Below are positions 33,300 to 44,179 of a stretch of DNA of 64,000 bases, one piece after another. A program made the position numbers and the translations under genes. Each line of letters opens with the position of its first letter. Position 1 is the first letter of the stretch. The notes beneath the pieces are model-generated. The model saw nothing but the letters and a program-made list of their open reading frames with translations, was not told the DNA's origin and ran no database searches. This DNA comes from Takakia lepidozioides. Its lineage: Eukaryota > Streptophyta > Takakiopsida > Takakiales > Takakiaceae. The DNA lies in the NCBI GenBank assembly GCA_030704615.1, contig CM060733.1:66712001-66776000 (forward strand). The letters run 5' to 3'.

Positions 33300-33690
33300 G
33301 ACCTCTAGGGTAGCCTCTGCCGTTGGCCCAAGGGTCCAATGTCATTTAAGTCCAAATGCATTTTTTTTCCACAAAGCCTATGACCAGATTTGAACCGGAG
33401 ACCTTTCCCTTGATATCCCTCCTCTCGAGGCTCCAACCATTGTCCCAGGAATTCCCACTTTGCTATTTTTCGGGAATTTCCAGCGACCCAAAGTACTTGA
33501 AATTCCACATCTCCCACACCGCATGTCCAAAAATCACGAGACCAAGCCCGTGCACCTCTCCTCGTCGAGGGCTTTCCAATGGTACCAAGCACCAGGGCTG
33601 GGGCCTCGCGGTTGGGGACATCTCAAATCTACAAAACAAACAAAATAAAACAAAACAAACGTCTCGCTTCATATATTGATTCCTCACATA
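33300..33690 (-). repeat. SINE-like repeat, copy 2, inverted
   Basis: Reverse complement of 32440-32800. Its B-box-like element (GATTTGAACC on the plus strand) is at 33387-33396 and its A box (CCACTTTGCTA) at 33455-33465. Confidence 0.7.
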
Positions 33691-33819
33691 TGGGCCAATG
33701 GATGTAGGCTACCCTAGATCTACCAAACTTTAGGGTCTCTATATACATAGGGGATTGCACTTGGACTTAGATGACACTTGGGAAACTTGGGCCAATGGCA
33801 CAGATAGTCTACCCTCAAT

Positions 33820-34060
33820 ATATGAAGCAAACCAGTTTGTTTGTTTGTTTTGTTTGTTTTGTCACGTTGAGATGTCCCGAACCGCGGGGCCCTAGCCCTG
33901 GTTGCTGGTACCATTGGAAAGCCCTCGATGAGGAGGGGTGCACCGACTTGGTTTCATAATTTTGGGACTACGGTGTGGGAGATGTCGAATTTCAAATACT
34001 GTTGGTCGCTGCAAATTCGTGAAAAGTAGCAAAGTGGACTTTCCTGGAGCAATGATTGGT
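33820..34060 (+). repeat. SINE-like repeat, copy 3, truncated by the LTR
   Basis: Same unit as copy 1. The A box (TAGCAAAGTGG) is at ~34027. The B box is missing because the reverse LTR starts at 34061. Confidence 0.7.
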
Positions 34061-34490
34061 TGTCGCGCACCTCACTTCTGTAAGCTGCCCTTCAAGTCAT
34101 AGTTACTCGTTTTGATGCGCGCACCTAACTCCCCGACTGGCCGCCGGGCCAACTCGGAGCTTCGGCTGCTCACCGGGACATAACGGTCCCCCTTTGCTCC
34201 TCCAACGACCCTCCACCAATTGGGACTAATGGAAATTCCCTTTGGTAGATGGCAGTCCGGAATAGCCCCCCACTCCTTGGTCGCTTTCCGGCTCGCTCGC
34301 TCACTCACTAGTTTTTGGTCACCAACGGGCTTGCACCGTTCTCGGGGTTACTACTCCCTATATATACTTCTGTGACTGTCGCGGGGGTTCCACAAAACAA
34401 CACCATCCTTTTATGGCGAACCACCACGAAGACCCTCGATTCCCGGTGATGAGTCGCGGTGAGTCTTGGCCCACCCACCACGGCCCCATT
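34061..34490 (-). mobile_element. Outer Gypsy LTR, reverse, left part
   Basis: Starts TGTCGCGCACCTCACTTC and continues as the reverse complement of the family LTR until the inner element inserts at CCATT|. The remainder is at 41464-41754. Joined length is 721 bp, the same as an intact LTR. Confidence 0.93.
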
Positions 34491-35212
34491 TGTCGCGGCC
34501 CTTTGCCTTGAGGGCAGGGGTCGGGACACATGAGGGGCTGCCCCTGTGGTGGGGGCAGCGGCAGCGATAGGTATGGGGGGCTGAAGCACCCTTGAGTGCC
34601 CAAGGCACTCAAGGAGGCGGAGGCGCTCACTAGGTGGAGCCCCGCACACCGGGTTGCGGTGGAGGTGGCTCCACAAGGGTGGTGGTAGCTTAGTGGGACT
34701 TAGTGGGGGTGGCATAGGACTCACCATGGGGTGGAGACCTCGAGGTGGGAGTCGTGGGGAGTCTTGGGACTCATCACGGTCCATTGGGGCCGCGGTGAGT
34801 GGGCCAAGACTCACCGCGACTCACCACCGGGAGTCGAGGGTTTTCGTGGTGGTTCGCCATAAAATGGCATGGCTGGTTATGAAACCCCCGCGGACAGCTA
34901 CAGAAGTATATATAGGGAGTAGTAACCCCGAGAACGGTGCAAGCCCGTTGGTGACCAAAAACTAGTGAGTAAGCGAGCGAGCCGGAAAGCGACCAAAGAG
35001 TGGGGAGCTGTTCCGGACTGCCATCTACCAAAGGGAATTCTCCTAGTCCCAAATAGGTGGAGGGTTTAGAGGGAAGCGGAAGGGGACCGTTATGTCCCGG
35101 TGAGCAGCCGAAACTCCAAGTTGGCCCGGCGGCCAGGTTGGGAGTCAGGCGCGCGCATCAAAGCGAGTAACTATGACTTGAAGGGGAGTTTACCGAACTG
35201 AGGTGTGCGACA
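34491..35212 (+). repeat. 5' LTR of the chromovirus
   Basis: 722 bp from TGTCGCGG to GTGCGACA. A TATATATA box at 34907-34914 marks the likely U3/R promoter, with GGGAGTAGTAACCCC just downstream. GTGAGTC/GACTCAC repeats occur through U3. Confidence 0.95.
34907..34914 (+). promoter_or_regulatory. TATA box in the 5' LTR
   Basis: TATATATA within AGTATATATAGGGAG. The same octamer is at 41153-41160 in the 3' LTR. Confidence 0.7.
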
Positions 35213-35214
35213 CT

Positions 35215-35226
35215 TGGTATCAGAGC
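35215..35226 (+). other. Primer-binding site for initiator Met-tRNA
   Basis: TGGTATCAGAGC, two bases after the 5' LTR. This is the standard plant retrotransposon complement to the 3' end of initiator methionine tRNA, which primes minus-strand DNA synthesis. Confidence 0.95.
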
Positions 35227-35267
35227 TTAGAGTTCAGTACGCGATCGTCCTTGGGATTGGCCTCATC

Positions 35268-37157
35268 ATGGGGTCGGGCAAGCCGAAGCGAAAGCGGAAC
35301 GGCCCAAAAGATGATGATCCCGGTGAGCCCGATGGGGGCGACGTGTCACCGAGGCGGCCGTTTGAGGAAGCGATTAATGTTTCCGAAAACGAGGCCGCTC
35401 AGGAGCGGGAGGAATCCGAGGAGTCGGAGCCCGAGGAATCTTTGAGAGCTCCGACAAACCAAGAGATGCCTCCCATGCCGGCAGCCTTTTGGGAAGGGTT
35501 GTTGGCGCAGTTTGGCGGGACGTTGAAAGACGTGTTGAAGGCGGCTAATGCCACTTCCACCAAGGCAAAGTTTAAGGTGAAGCCTAAGGAACCCGGCACC
35601 TTCGAGGGCGTTCGAAACCGGAAGGCACTCAACACCTGGCTCCTGGAGCTAGAGCAGTACTTCCGGGCGGCCAAGTTGAGTGACGAGGATCGGGTGGAAG
35701 TGGCTCCCACCTATTTGAGGGGCTATGCTCAACAATGGTGGCAGAAACGCCTTCACGACCGAGGCCCAAGCCCGGAAACCTTGAACTGGAGTGAGTTCAA
35801 GGAATTGATGAAGAGACAGTTTGTGCCCCTCAACGCGTCCTGGCTTGCCCGGGACAAGATGAGGAATTTGAAGCAAACAGATGACATTCGGGGGTATGTC
35901 CAGGCTTTCAATGTGCTGTTGCTCGAAGTCGCGGACATGGCAGAACCAGAAATGGTCTTCAACTTTGTGGCGGGACTGGCCCCATGGGCTAGGCGGAAGT
36001 TGGAGGAGAAGCCACCCAAGACTTTGAACGAGGCAATTGAGAGAGCTGAATGTTTCTCGGATGTCCCTAGGGGTGAGAGACAAGGCCGTACGGAGCTGAA
36101 CCACAAGAAGACCCGGCGGGAAGGTGACTCCTCCCGACCGGAAAAGAAGTGGGATAGGCCACGCGGCGAAAATGGCACGTGGAAATCGAAGGGAGGTCCT
36201 TCACACGTCAAGGCGGCACCCGGTGCTTCGAAAGGAAAAGCGGGTGGAGCGACTTATGGCGGACAGAAGGCGACCTTTGATGGAGTGTGTTTCAATTGCG
36301 GGGAGCCCGGGCACATGGCCAAGAAGTGCACGAAGCCCCGGCAATTGAACATGACTCGGGCGACCACGGAGCTGTCGGAAGATACCATCAGTCGCTTGGT
36401 GGAAGCGGTGGTCGCCAGGACTTGCAAGGTAGGCAAATTTTCTTGTGAGTTGTATCAGGAAACTGGCGCCTTACGAAAAGGGAGTCAGTTATTGTTCGTG
36501 GATGGGATAATATCCGGAACTAATGTGTCGTTGTTGGTGGACACAGGAGCGTCGCACTCCTTCATGACGCCGGCGGCGGCGCGAAAGTTGGGACTCCCGA
36601 CAAGTGACGTGGGGGCCTCTATTGAGGTGCGCTCTGCCAAAGGAGAACCTCAGTTGGCGACAAGGTTGGCGTTTGATGTTCCTCTTCAACTGGGGAGTTG
36701 GGAGGGACGTGAGAACTTCACTATCTGCGAGATCGATGGAGTGGATCTCATTTTGGGAATGACCTTTTTGAGCAAATCCGGAGCGGTCATAGATGGCCGC
36801 AAGAGAGTAGTCACGCTGCCATGTGGGAATGGTGGCGAGGTTTTACGAGTGTCGGAAACGCCCAAATCCGTGGGAGGGCGAATAAACCTTCTATCAGCAA
36901 AGGAGTGGGCCGTGGAGGAGACACACGAGTCCCAGTTTTTGCTTTACATTAGAGAAGTGAAAGGAGAAGGCGATGGGGAGCCGAGCCCAGATTGGATCAA
37001 GGGGATTTTGGAGAAATACCAGGATGTGATGCCGGAGGATTTACCAAGCGGCTTGCCACCGCGAAGAGGAGTTGACCACAAAATTGAGGTGATACCGGGA
37101 TCGGAACCGCCTGCCAAGGCGCCCTACCGGTTGAGCCCAAAGAGTTGGTCGAGCTGA
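35268..37157 (+). CDS. Gag and aspartic protease of the chromovirus
   Basis: The start ATG at 35268 gives [12 protein letters not shown]. An earlier in-frame ATG at 35205 lies across the LTR end and is unlikely. The Lys/Arg start is followed by an acidic stretch, then a retrotransposon Gag domain at residues ~115-270 ([25 protein letters not shown]). A CCHC zinc knuckle is at residue 341 onward ([14 protein letters not shown]). The protease active site is at residue ~425 ([10 protein letters not shown]), with a second conserved block ([10 protein letters not shown]) near residue 495. Gag forms the particle and the protease cuts the polyprotein. The frame leaves coding register at ~37140, within PYRLSPK at the start of RT, where one base is missing. 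Confidence 0.95.
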   Translation: MGSGKPKRKRNGPKDDDPGEPDGGDVSPRRPFEEAINVSENEAAQEREESEESEPEESLRAPTNQEMPPMPAAFWEGLLAQFGGTLKDVLKAANATSTKAKFKVKPKEPGTFEGVRNRKALNTWLLELEQYFRAAKLSDEDRVEVAPTYLRGYAQQWWQKRLHDRGPSPETLNWSEFKELMKRQFVPLNASWLARDKMRNLKQTDDIRGYVQAFNVLLLEVADMAEPEMVFNFVAGLAPWARRKLEEKPPKTLNEAIERAECFSDVPRGERQGRTELNHKKTRREGDSSRPEKKWDRPRGENGTWKSKGGPSHVKAAPGASKGKAGGATYGGQKATFDGVCFNCGEPGHMAKKCTKPRQLNMTRATTELSEDTISRLVEAVVARTCKVGKFSCELYQETGALRKGSQLLFVDGIISGTNVSLLVDTGASHSFMTPAAARKLGLPTSDVGASIEVRSAKGEPQLATRLAFDVPLQLGSWEGRENFTICEIDGVDLILGMTFLSKSGAVIDGRKRVVTLPCGNGGEVLRVSETPKSVGGRINLLSAKEWAVEETHESQFLLYIREVKGEGDGEPSPDWIKGILEKYQDVMPEDLPSGLPPRRGVDHKIEVIPGSEPPAKAPYRLSPKSWSS

Positions 37158-38536
37158 AGACTCAGCTCAAAGATCTAATGTCAAAGGGGTACATCCGGCC
37201 GAGTAAGTCACCTTACGGAGCCCCGGTGCTATTTGCAGACAAGAAGGATGGACGCTGCGGATGTGTGTCGATTACAGGGCTCTGAATAAGGTGACTATCA
37301 AAAACCGGTACCCTTTGCCAAGGATCGACGACCTCTTCGATCGGTTGGCAGGAGCGAAGTATTTCAGCCGGATCGACTTGCGCTCCGGCTATCACCAAAT
37401 TCGGGTGGCGGAAGGAGATGAGGAGAAGACCGCGTGCAGGACAAGGTATGGTTCATATGAGTTCTTGGTGATGCCTTTTGGGCTCACCAATGCACCAGCG
37501 ACATTTAGCACGCTGATGAACAGCCTTTTCCAGGAGTGGTTGGATGACTTTGTGATCGTGTACATCGACGACATCTTGGTGTACTCGAAAACAAAGGAGG
37601 AGCACCTGGAGCACCTCAAAAGGGTGTTCCAAAAATGCGAGAAGGGAAGCTGTATGCCAAAGCTTCAAAGTGCGAATTCGGGGTCACAAAAGTGGAGTTC
37701 TTGGGGCACGTGATTACACAGGATGGGATCAAAATGGATGACAGAAAGGTGAGGGCGATCTTGGACTGGGAGCCTCCGACTTCGGTCCCGGGAGTGCGAT
37801 CCTTCCTAGGACTCGCCTCCTATTACCGGAAGTATGTGAGAAATTTCGCCAAGATCGCGGGGCCGCTGTCGGACCTTCTGTGTAAATCCAAAGTCTGGGT
37901 ATGGAACACATTTTGTGGCCAAGCTTTTGCTGAATTGAAGCAGCGGATGACGGAAGCTCCAGTCTTAAAATCCCGGAGTTCGATCGTCCGTTTGAGATTC
38001 ATACAGATGCATCGGACTTCGCAATTGGGGGTGTACTTATGCAAGATGGACGTCCAGTGGCTTACGAAAGTAAGAAACTGAATGAAGTGGAGCGACGGTG
38101 GCCGACGCACGAAAAAGAGATGAAGGCGGTGGTACATTGCCTTGAACTCTGGCGCCACTATGTTGGTTCCAACCCAGTGAAGGTGTTCACGGACAATGTC
38201 ACGGTGAAGTATTTTGCCACGCAGCCCAAGTTGTCCCCAAAACAACTTAGGTGGCAAGATACTTTGGCAGTGTTCGACGTGGATATCCAGTACAAACCGG
38301 GACGGGACAATGTGGTGGCCGATGCTTTAAGTAGAAAGCAGCAGCTCTTGTTGGTGTACAAGGGCGAGACGGCGCTCCAAAGGAAGATCCGGAAGGCTTG
38401 CCGGAAGGATGAGCTGGCAAAGTGCGTGATGCAGAACTTGAGAATGGGGGTTAAATCGCAGTTCCACTTGCAAAACGGACTGCTCCGGTATAAGCAAAAA
38501 CGTCTCTATGTGCCAAAAGGGAGGGATCAGGGATAG
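37140..38536 (+). pseudogene. Reverse transcriptase and RNase H of the chromovirus, frameshifted
   Basis: This region copies genomic RNA into DNA and degrades the RNA strand. RT motifs: [12 protein letters not shown] (37264), [15 protein letters not shown] (37363), [15 protein letters not shown] (37462), and YIDDILVYS (37561) with the catalytic Asp pair. RNase H starts near 37990 with IHTDASDFAIGG and includes KEMKAVVHCLE and DALSRK. The reading frame changes at ~37140, ~37247, ~37635 and ~37968, each explained by one missing base, and at ~38520 by one extra base. All lie in or beside short homopolymers. Because the LTRs are otherwise identical, assembly or sequencing errors are as likely as real decay. 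Confidence 0.9.
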
Positions 38537-39827
38537 TCTCTTGAGAGAATGCCATGATAGCCCGCTTGCGGGCCACGGTGGAGCCAAGCGCACTGCGGCA
38601 CTCTTGAAGAAAGAGTATTTCTGGCCCAAACTGAGGGAGGAGGCAGAGGAGTATGTAAAGACATGCACCACATGCCAACAAAACCGGAGCGAGTATAAAA
38701 AGCAAGCGGGGCTGTTACAACCCTTGCCGATTCCAGAGGGGACTTGGGAAAGCGTCTCGATGGATTTCATGACTGCTATGCCGCTGTCAAAAGGATTCGA
38801 TGCAATCATGGTGGTGGTAGATAGGTTCAGTAAAATGGCCCATTTCATCCCCACCAAGGAGACGGCAACTGCGCAGGAGACAGGGCGACTTTACTTCGCC
38901 CACGTCTTAAAGCATCATGGAGTCCCGAAGGATATTGTCTCGGACCGCGACCCAAAGTTTACGAGTAAATTCTGGAGAGCACTTTGGAAGAAGATGGGGA
39001 CGAGGCTGAAGATGAGCACCGCCTTCCGACCTACGACGGACGGCCAAACGGAAAGAGTGAATTCCGTAGTGAAGCAATTCTTGCGGAATTACGTGTCGGC
39101 AGACCAATCAGACTGGATGGAACACTTAGACGCGGCAGAGTTCTGTTATAATAACACAGAACACTCCGCGACGGGAGTTTCCCCTTTTGTGTTGGTCTAT
39201 GGAAAAGCACCTCTGGTGCCGACAAGTTGGGCCGCCCAGGACGTTGAGGAACCGGCAGTAGCGGCGGTACTGGAAGAACGCGAGCGTTTGTTGAAGCTCG
39301 CAAAGTACAACATTGCCAAAGCTAGGAAACGGTATGAAAGGCAGGCGAATCGGAAGCGGAGGGAAGTGAAGTTTGAGGCAGGCACAGAGGTCTGGTTGAA
39401 CATCAAGAATTTTCGACTACCTCCGGAAATGAGTCCGAAGTTCGTACCTCCGTATGCGGGTCCCTTTCGCATTCGGAGGGTTATGAATGAGGATGTGTAT
39501 GAATTGGAGCTGCCAGCAAACAGCAAGGTGCACCCAGTATTCCATGTCTCCCTTTTGAAGCCTTACTTCAAAGATGAAGCACGTCCGAATCGGCAGCAAG
39601 TGTTGCGTCCGCCACCTATGCTGTTGGATCATGAAAATGAACCCGAGTACGAGGTGGAGGCAATACTTAAGTCGAGGAGGTTCAAGAACCGAGAAACGGA
39701 GTATCTCGTCAAATGGAAGGGCTATCATCTTGTGGAGGCATCTTGGGTGCGTGCCTCAGAAATGGGAAACGCATCCGAGGCAGTTGCAGCGTTCGAAGGG
39801 CGACCTCAAAAGCGGAAGAAGCGTTGA
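38508..39827 (+). CDS. Integrase with C-terminal chromodomain
   Basis: A 439-codon frame. The N-terminal zinc-binding region has ECHDSPLAGHGG and CTTCQQ (HHCC). The catalytic core has DFMTAMPL (first Asp, ~38762), VSDRDPKFTS (second Asp, ~38940) and TTDGQTERVN (Glu, ~39047). A GPY/F-type module follows (PPYAGPFRIRRV, ~39448), then the chromodomain at ~39645-39795 (YEVEAILKSRR, YLVKWKGY, W-x4-E). Chromodomains bind methylated histone H3 and direct insertion to heterochromatin. The stop is at 39825-39827. The first codons belong to the Gag-Pol frame reached through the shift at ~38520. The start ATG is therefore an artefact of the break. Confidence 0.95.
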   Translation: MCQKGGIRDSLLRECHDSPLAGHGGAKRTAALLKKEYFWPKLREEAEEYVKTCTTCQQNRSEYKKQAGLLQPLPIPEGTWESVSMDFMTAMPLSKGFDAIMVVVDRFSKMAHFIPTKETATAQETGRLYFAHVLKHHGVPKDIVSDRDPKFTSKFWRALWKKMGTRLKMSTAFRPTTDGQTERVNSVVKQFLRNYVSADQSDWMEHLDAAEFCYNNTEHSATGVSPFVLVYGKAPLVPTSWAAQDVEEPAVAAVLEERERLLKLAKYNIAKARKRYERQANRKRREVKFEAGTEVWLNIKNFRLPPEMSPKFVPPYAGPFRIRRVMNEDVYELELPANSKVHPVFHVSLLKPYFKDEARPNRQQVLRPPPMLLDHENEPEYEVEAILKSRRFKNRETEYLVKWKGYHLVEASWVRASEMGNASEAVAAFEGRPQKRKKR

Positions 39828-40731
39828 TGGGGACATCAACCTTGGAGCGTGGGGAGGAAATGCATGCTTAGCCCGGTTTAGCTAGCTCAGGAATCCGATT
39901 GCAAAAACTTGTATTGTACAAAAATTTGTGATAAAGGAAATGGGTTCCAAATATTGTGCGTCCTATTGTGTTTGGAATGGTGATGCATGGTGTGGTTGGC
40001 TGGTGTGTAGAATGCATGCTAGCTTACAAAAGTGGGAGAGGTAAATTGGGTTAATCGTGTGTTTGCGCAGTGCCGAAATCGGGTGACTCCCATCCAAGGG
40101 GCAAGGAAACTTGCGCCTTATTTGGGAGTTCAAGTGCTAGTGCGCACCTGGCGCGTGCGCGTACTATAACTGCGCTACCGAGGGGGTTGCCTTGTAGTGC
40201 GGGCTAACGCGGAAGCTACGTGCTTCCGTTCACGTACTATAATCGTGTAGCCTCGGGACGAAGTCGTAGTGCGGCTTCGGCGTGTTCCCGTACCTCAGGC
40301 CAGCATTCCAAGGCGGACCCAATTGTAGTGATTGGGGCGCACGGTTGGTTCAAGGTTATCTTCCTAGTCAAAGAGGGTTCCAGGTGAACCCTTGCTCAAG
40401 GTGATGCCAAAAGCGGCATCATGAGCGATCGCAAGCAATGTTGTTGCAGTAAGGCGATTCGATCCTCGGGAAGGATCGTTCCTTGGCCTTGAAGTAGGCC
40501 AAGAAGAGTGCACTGGGAGGAGCTGGAGAGGCTCCACCTTGGCCGGGACTTGGAGGAAGTCGGCCGAACTAGCTAGTGGAGAGTGGAGTCAAGTGTGGGG
40601 TTTGGTTCTTTGCCATGGGACGCCATGGTACGGAAACAAACTCCTTGATGTGGGACGCCACAACTTGGATGTTCGTTTCTACAAAATGGACAAGTCGATG
40701 AGGACATCGACTCCCTGTTGGTAGGGGTGTG
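39828..40731 (+). other. 3' non-coding region of the chromovirus
   Basis: About 900 bp without an ORF between the polyprotein stop and the 3' LTR. It contains several ACTATAA/TACG motifs in near-repeats (40160-40260). The purine tract before the LTR is weak (GGTAGGGGTG). Reverse-oriented copies of this region occur at 21023-21335 and 41755-42448. Confidence 0.85.
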
Positions 40732-41458
40732 TGTCGCGGCCCTTTGCCTTGAGGGCAGGGGGTCGGGACACATGAGGGGCTGCCCCTGTGGTGGGGGCAG
40801 CGGCGGCAGCGATAGGTATGGGGGGGCTGAAGCACCCTTGAGTGCCCAAGGCACTCAAGGAGGCGGAGGCGCTCACTAGGTGGAGCCCCGCACACCGGGT
40901 TGCGGTGGAGGTGGCTCCACAAGGGGTGGTGGTAGCTTAGTGGGACTTAGTGGGGTGGCATAGGACTCACCATGGGGTGGAGACCTCGAGGTGGGAGTCG
41001 TGGGGAGTCTTGGGACTCATCACGGTCCATTGGGGCCGCGGTGAGTGGGCCAAGACTCACCGCGACTCACCACCGGGAGTCGAGGGTTTTCGTGGTGGTT
41101 CGCCATAAAATGGCATGGCTGGTTATGAAACCCCCGCGGACAGCTACAGAAGTATATATAGGGAGTAGTAACCCCGAGAACGGTGCAAGCCCGTTGGTGA
41201 CCAAAAACTAGTGAGTAAGCGAGCGAGCCGGAAAGCGACCAAAGAGTGGGGAGCTGTTCCGGACTGCCATCTACCAAAGGGAATTCTCCTAGTCCCAAAT
41301 AGGTGGAGGGTTTAGAGGGAAGCGGAAGGGGACCGTTATGTCCCGGTGAGCAGCCGAAACTCCAAGTTGGCCCGGCGGCCAGGTTGGGAGTCAGGCGCGC
41401 GCATCAAAGCGAGTAACTATGACTTGAAGGGGAGTTTACCGAACTGAGGTGTGCGACA
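40732..41458 (+). repeat. 3' LTR of the chromovirus
   Basis: 727 bp. It differs from the 5' LTR only by +1 G, +GGC, +1 G, +1 G and -1 G in the first ~220 bp. The last ~490 bp appear identical. Confidence 0.95.
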
Positions 41459-41754
41459 CCATTGGACTGTGATGAGTCCCAAGACTCCCCACGACTCCCA
41501 TCACAAGGTCTCCGCCCCATGGTGAGTCATATGCCACCCCCACTAAGACCCACTAAGCTACCACCACCCTCGTGGGCCCACCCCACCGCAACCCGGTGTG
41601 CGGGGCTCCACCTAGTGAGCGCCTCCGCCTCCTTGAGTGCCTTGGGCACTCAAGGGTGCTTCAGCCCCTGTACCTATTGTTGCCACTGCCCCCACCACAG
41701 GGGCAGCCCCTCTCGTGTCCCGACCCCCTGCCCTCAAGGCAAAGGGCCGCAACA
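41459..41754 (-). mobile_element. Outer Gypsy LTR, reverse, right part
   Basis: Resumes after the duplicated CCATT with GGACTGTGATGAGTCCC and ends at GCAACA (TGTTGC in element orientation, a decayed TGTCGC start). It completes the LTR begun at 34061. Confidence 0.9.
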
Positions 41755-42448
41755 CACACCCCTACCAACAGGGAGTCGATGTCCTCATCGACTTGTCCAT
41801 TTTGTAGAAACGAACATCCCAGTTGTGGCGTCCCACATCAAGGAATTTGTTTTCGTACCATGGCGTCCCATGGCAAAGAACCAAACCCCCACTTGACTCT
41901 ACTCTCCATTAGCTAGTTCAGCCGACTTCCCCCAAGTCCCGGCCAAAGGTGGAGCCTCTTAAGCTCCACCTAGTGCACTCTTCTTGGCCCACTTCATGGC
42001 CAAGGAACGATCCTCCCCGAGAATCGAATCGCCTTACTGCAACAACATTGCTTGCGACCGCTCATGATGCCGCTTTTGGCATCACCTTGAGCAAGGGTTC
42101 ACCTTGAACCCTTTTGACTAGGAAGATAACCTTGAACCAACCGTGCCAATCACTACAATTGGGTCCGCCTTGGAATGCTGGCCTGAGGTACGGGAACACG
42201 CCGAAGCCGCACTATGACTCCGTCCCGAGGCTACACGATTATAGTACGTGAATGGAAGCACGTAGTTTTCGTGTTAGCCCGCACTACAAGAAAACCCCCT
42301 CGGTAGCGCAGTTATAATACGCGCACGCGCCAGATGCGCACTAGTACGTGAACTCCCAAAGAAGGCGCAAGTTTCCTTGCCCCTTGGATGGGAGTCACCC
42401 GATTTCGACACTACGCAAACACACAATTAATCCAATTTACCTCTCCCA
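41755..42448 (-). mobile_element. 3' non-coding region of the outer Gypsy element, reverse
   Basis: Reverse complement of about 40025-40731 of the inner element. It stops abruptly at 42448 (CTCTCCCACT|), where plus-oriented integrase sequence begins. Confidence 0.88.
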
Positions 42449-42804
42449 CTCCGGAAGGTTATGAATGAGGATGTGTATGAATTGGAGCTGCCGGCAAACA
42501 GTAAGGTGCACCTGGTATTCCACGTCTATCTTTTGAAGCCTTACTTCAAAGATGAAGCGCGTCCGAATCGGCATCAAGTGTTGCGTCCGCCACCCGTGCT
42601 ATTGGATCATGAAAATGAACCTGAGTACAAGGTGGAGGTAGTGCTTAAGTCGAGGAGGTTCAAGAATCGAGAAACGGAGTATCTCGTGAAATAGAAGGGC
42701 TATCATCATGTGGAGGCATCTTGGGTGCGTGCCTCAGAAATGGGAAACGCATCCGAGGCGGTTGCAGCTTTCGAAGGGCGACCTCAAAAGCGGAAGAAGC
42801 GTTG
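42449..42804 (+). pseudogene. Integrase C-terminus and chromodomain fragment of the same family
   Basis: Corresponds to about 39474-39827 of the full element: MNEDVYELELPANSKVH, the LLKPYFKDEARPN segment, and a chromodomain. A TAG at 42692 replaces the Trp of the VKWKGY motif (TGG to TAG). It ends at the original stop (RKKR, 42802-42804) and faces the reverse 3' region on its left, which is a head-to-head rearrangement. Confidence 0.9.
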
Positions 42805-42814
42805 ATTCTTCTGG

Positions 42815-43049
42815 TGAACATCCATGATGCTCCCGCACATACCATACATGTTCGCATCGGTGATGAGTAAGAAAACATTTCGCATGGATCCGCTTTGGAT
42901 GCTATGGGTGTGCACCTGCTTTCCGGGCCTTTTATCCTGATGCACTGAAGCAAAAGACAAACATACGTATGTGGATATGCTGCAATGTCTCCTTGGTTCA
43001 AAATCAGAAGAGCCTCTTCCAGTCTGTCTGCCTCACGAAGCATCTTCAC
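42815..43049 (-). pseudogene. PPR-protein fragment
   Basis: The minus strand encodes LREADRLEEALLILNQ, then AYPHTYVCLLLQCIR and GPESRCTPIASK. It parallels residues ~45-105 of the PPR protein at 56153 (LCKAGRLKEALHVLNQ, SNTYVCLLKECIN). PPR motifs bind organellar RNA. Only about two repeats remain, without the expected MYAKCG step. The reading frame runs on into the Gypsy fragment at 42804. Confidence 0.65.
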
Positions 43050-44170
43050 ATCCCAAGAATGGGTGCCGACAAGCAGTGTTCACGACGTAGCCACGTTCCC
43101 ATGCAAGGGCTTGGTATGTTAATAACGTCTAAATGGATGCAATGGATAGAAAGGATGGATACAATGGATGTAACACATCCAGTCTGCATTGCCTGGAAAA
43201 GGCTGATCAACCCGCGGTAATAGGTGCCACCCGCGGTAATAGGCCCTGCATGTTCGCTCTGGCATGCTGACGTGGGCTCACGGGCTCTTGGGCTCACAGG
43301 CTCATACCTCCAGGCTCACGGAATAGCACCCCCTTATCCATGGAGTGTGGGGAGGAGGGGTTTGTAGAAGAAATACTTGTTGGGGGTGTCCAGTGTGGTT
43401 TGCCAGTCGACTGACACATGCTCCGGGGTACGCAGCCATCTGCCTGGGGCGCGGGTTCCCATTTCACTTCCTTCATAGCTGCCTGTTTCTCTCTGGAACC
43501 AAGGGTACTCCACGATGCAGGGTTGCCAGCCGTGGGCCATGCAGTTGGGGGTGCGAGGTTGGATGACGAGATCTGGTCTTCCGGGCGGCATTCGTATGCT
43601 GTTTTGGAGATCGTGGTACATGTGAATTGGAGCTGTTCGTAGGGCAATGTTGAGGGAATCTCCCGTTGATGTCAGTGGGGAGACTGTTCTTCGTCATTGC
43701 ACTGTTCTTCGTCATTCTCTTGTGCCGAAGAGTCGACATAACGGGGTAAAGCCAAAGACATGAGGAGGAGAGGATGAGCAGGCAGAGAGATAAAACTTTG
43801 GGCTGTAGGGTATCACTGTGGGTGGGCAGAGTCGCGTTACTTGCCGCCGAGGGGTTCTGCCTCCTGACTGTATCTGTGGAGTTGGGGGTGGTTCTTGTGA
43901 GTGTTGTATGCTGTGTGCTGGCCTTCCTAGTGGCGCTTGTGGACGCTATTGAGGGAATATTGTTGATTTGTGCCCCTGAGCGAAGAAAAGTAGTTGTAGT
44001 GTTGATGCCAGTGGGGCGAGTCCCTATGAGATTTGTCGCCGAGGGCTTGGGGGAGTGTCTCCGAAAGCAGCCATAGCTCTGTCCACCGTTTGCACTGCAA
44101 TAAAAAATGAAGCCTTTGTATTGCGAACCGTTCCAAAACTGGTGCCACTGGTGCCATAGAATGAAGCAAA
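43050..44170. other. No recognisable gene
   Basis: A long minus-strand frame (43473-44348) is Ser/Thr/His-rich, lacks a domain and overlaps plus-strand gag sequence. Short direct repeats (ACCCGCGGTAATAGG at 43209 and 43228) are present. Confidence 0.5.
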
Positions 44171-44179
44171 GATCTTGAA

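Larger units (their letters stand above)
34491..41458 (+). mobile_element. Full-length Ty3/Gypsy chromovirus, 6968 bp
   Basis: Flanked by the 5-bp target duplication CCATT (34486-34490 and 41459-41463). LTRs of 722 and 727 bp start TGTCGCGG and end GTGCGACA. I see no base substitutions between them, only length changes in G runs and one GGC repeat, so insertion was recent. The internal order is primer site, Gag, protease, RT, RNase H, integrase, chromodomain, then a ~900-bp 3' non-coding region. The insertion target is the LTR of a reverse-oriented relative. The coding region would be a single Gag-Pol frame but for five 1-bp frameshifts. Confidence 0.96.

Noticed and set aside
35205-35267. 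Upstream ATG for Gag
   Set aside because: It would place the start inside the LTR end and across the primer-binding site. The ATG at 35268 gives a normal Gag N-terminus.
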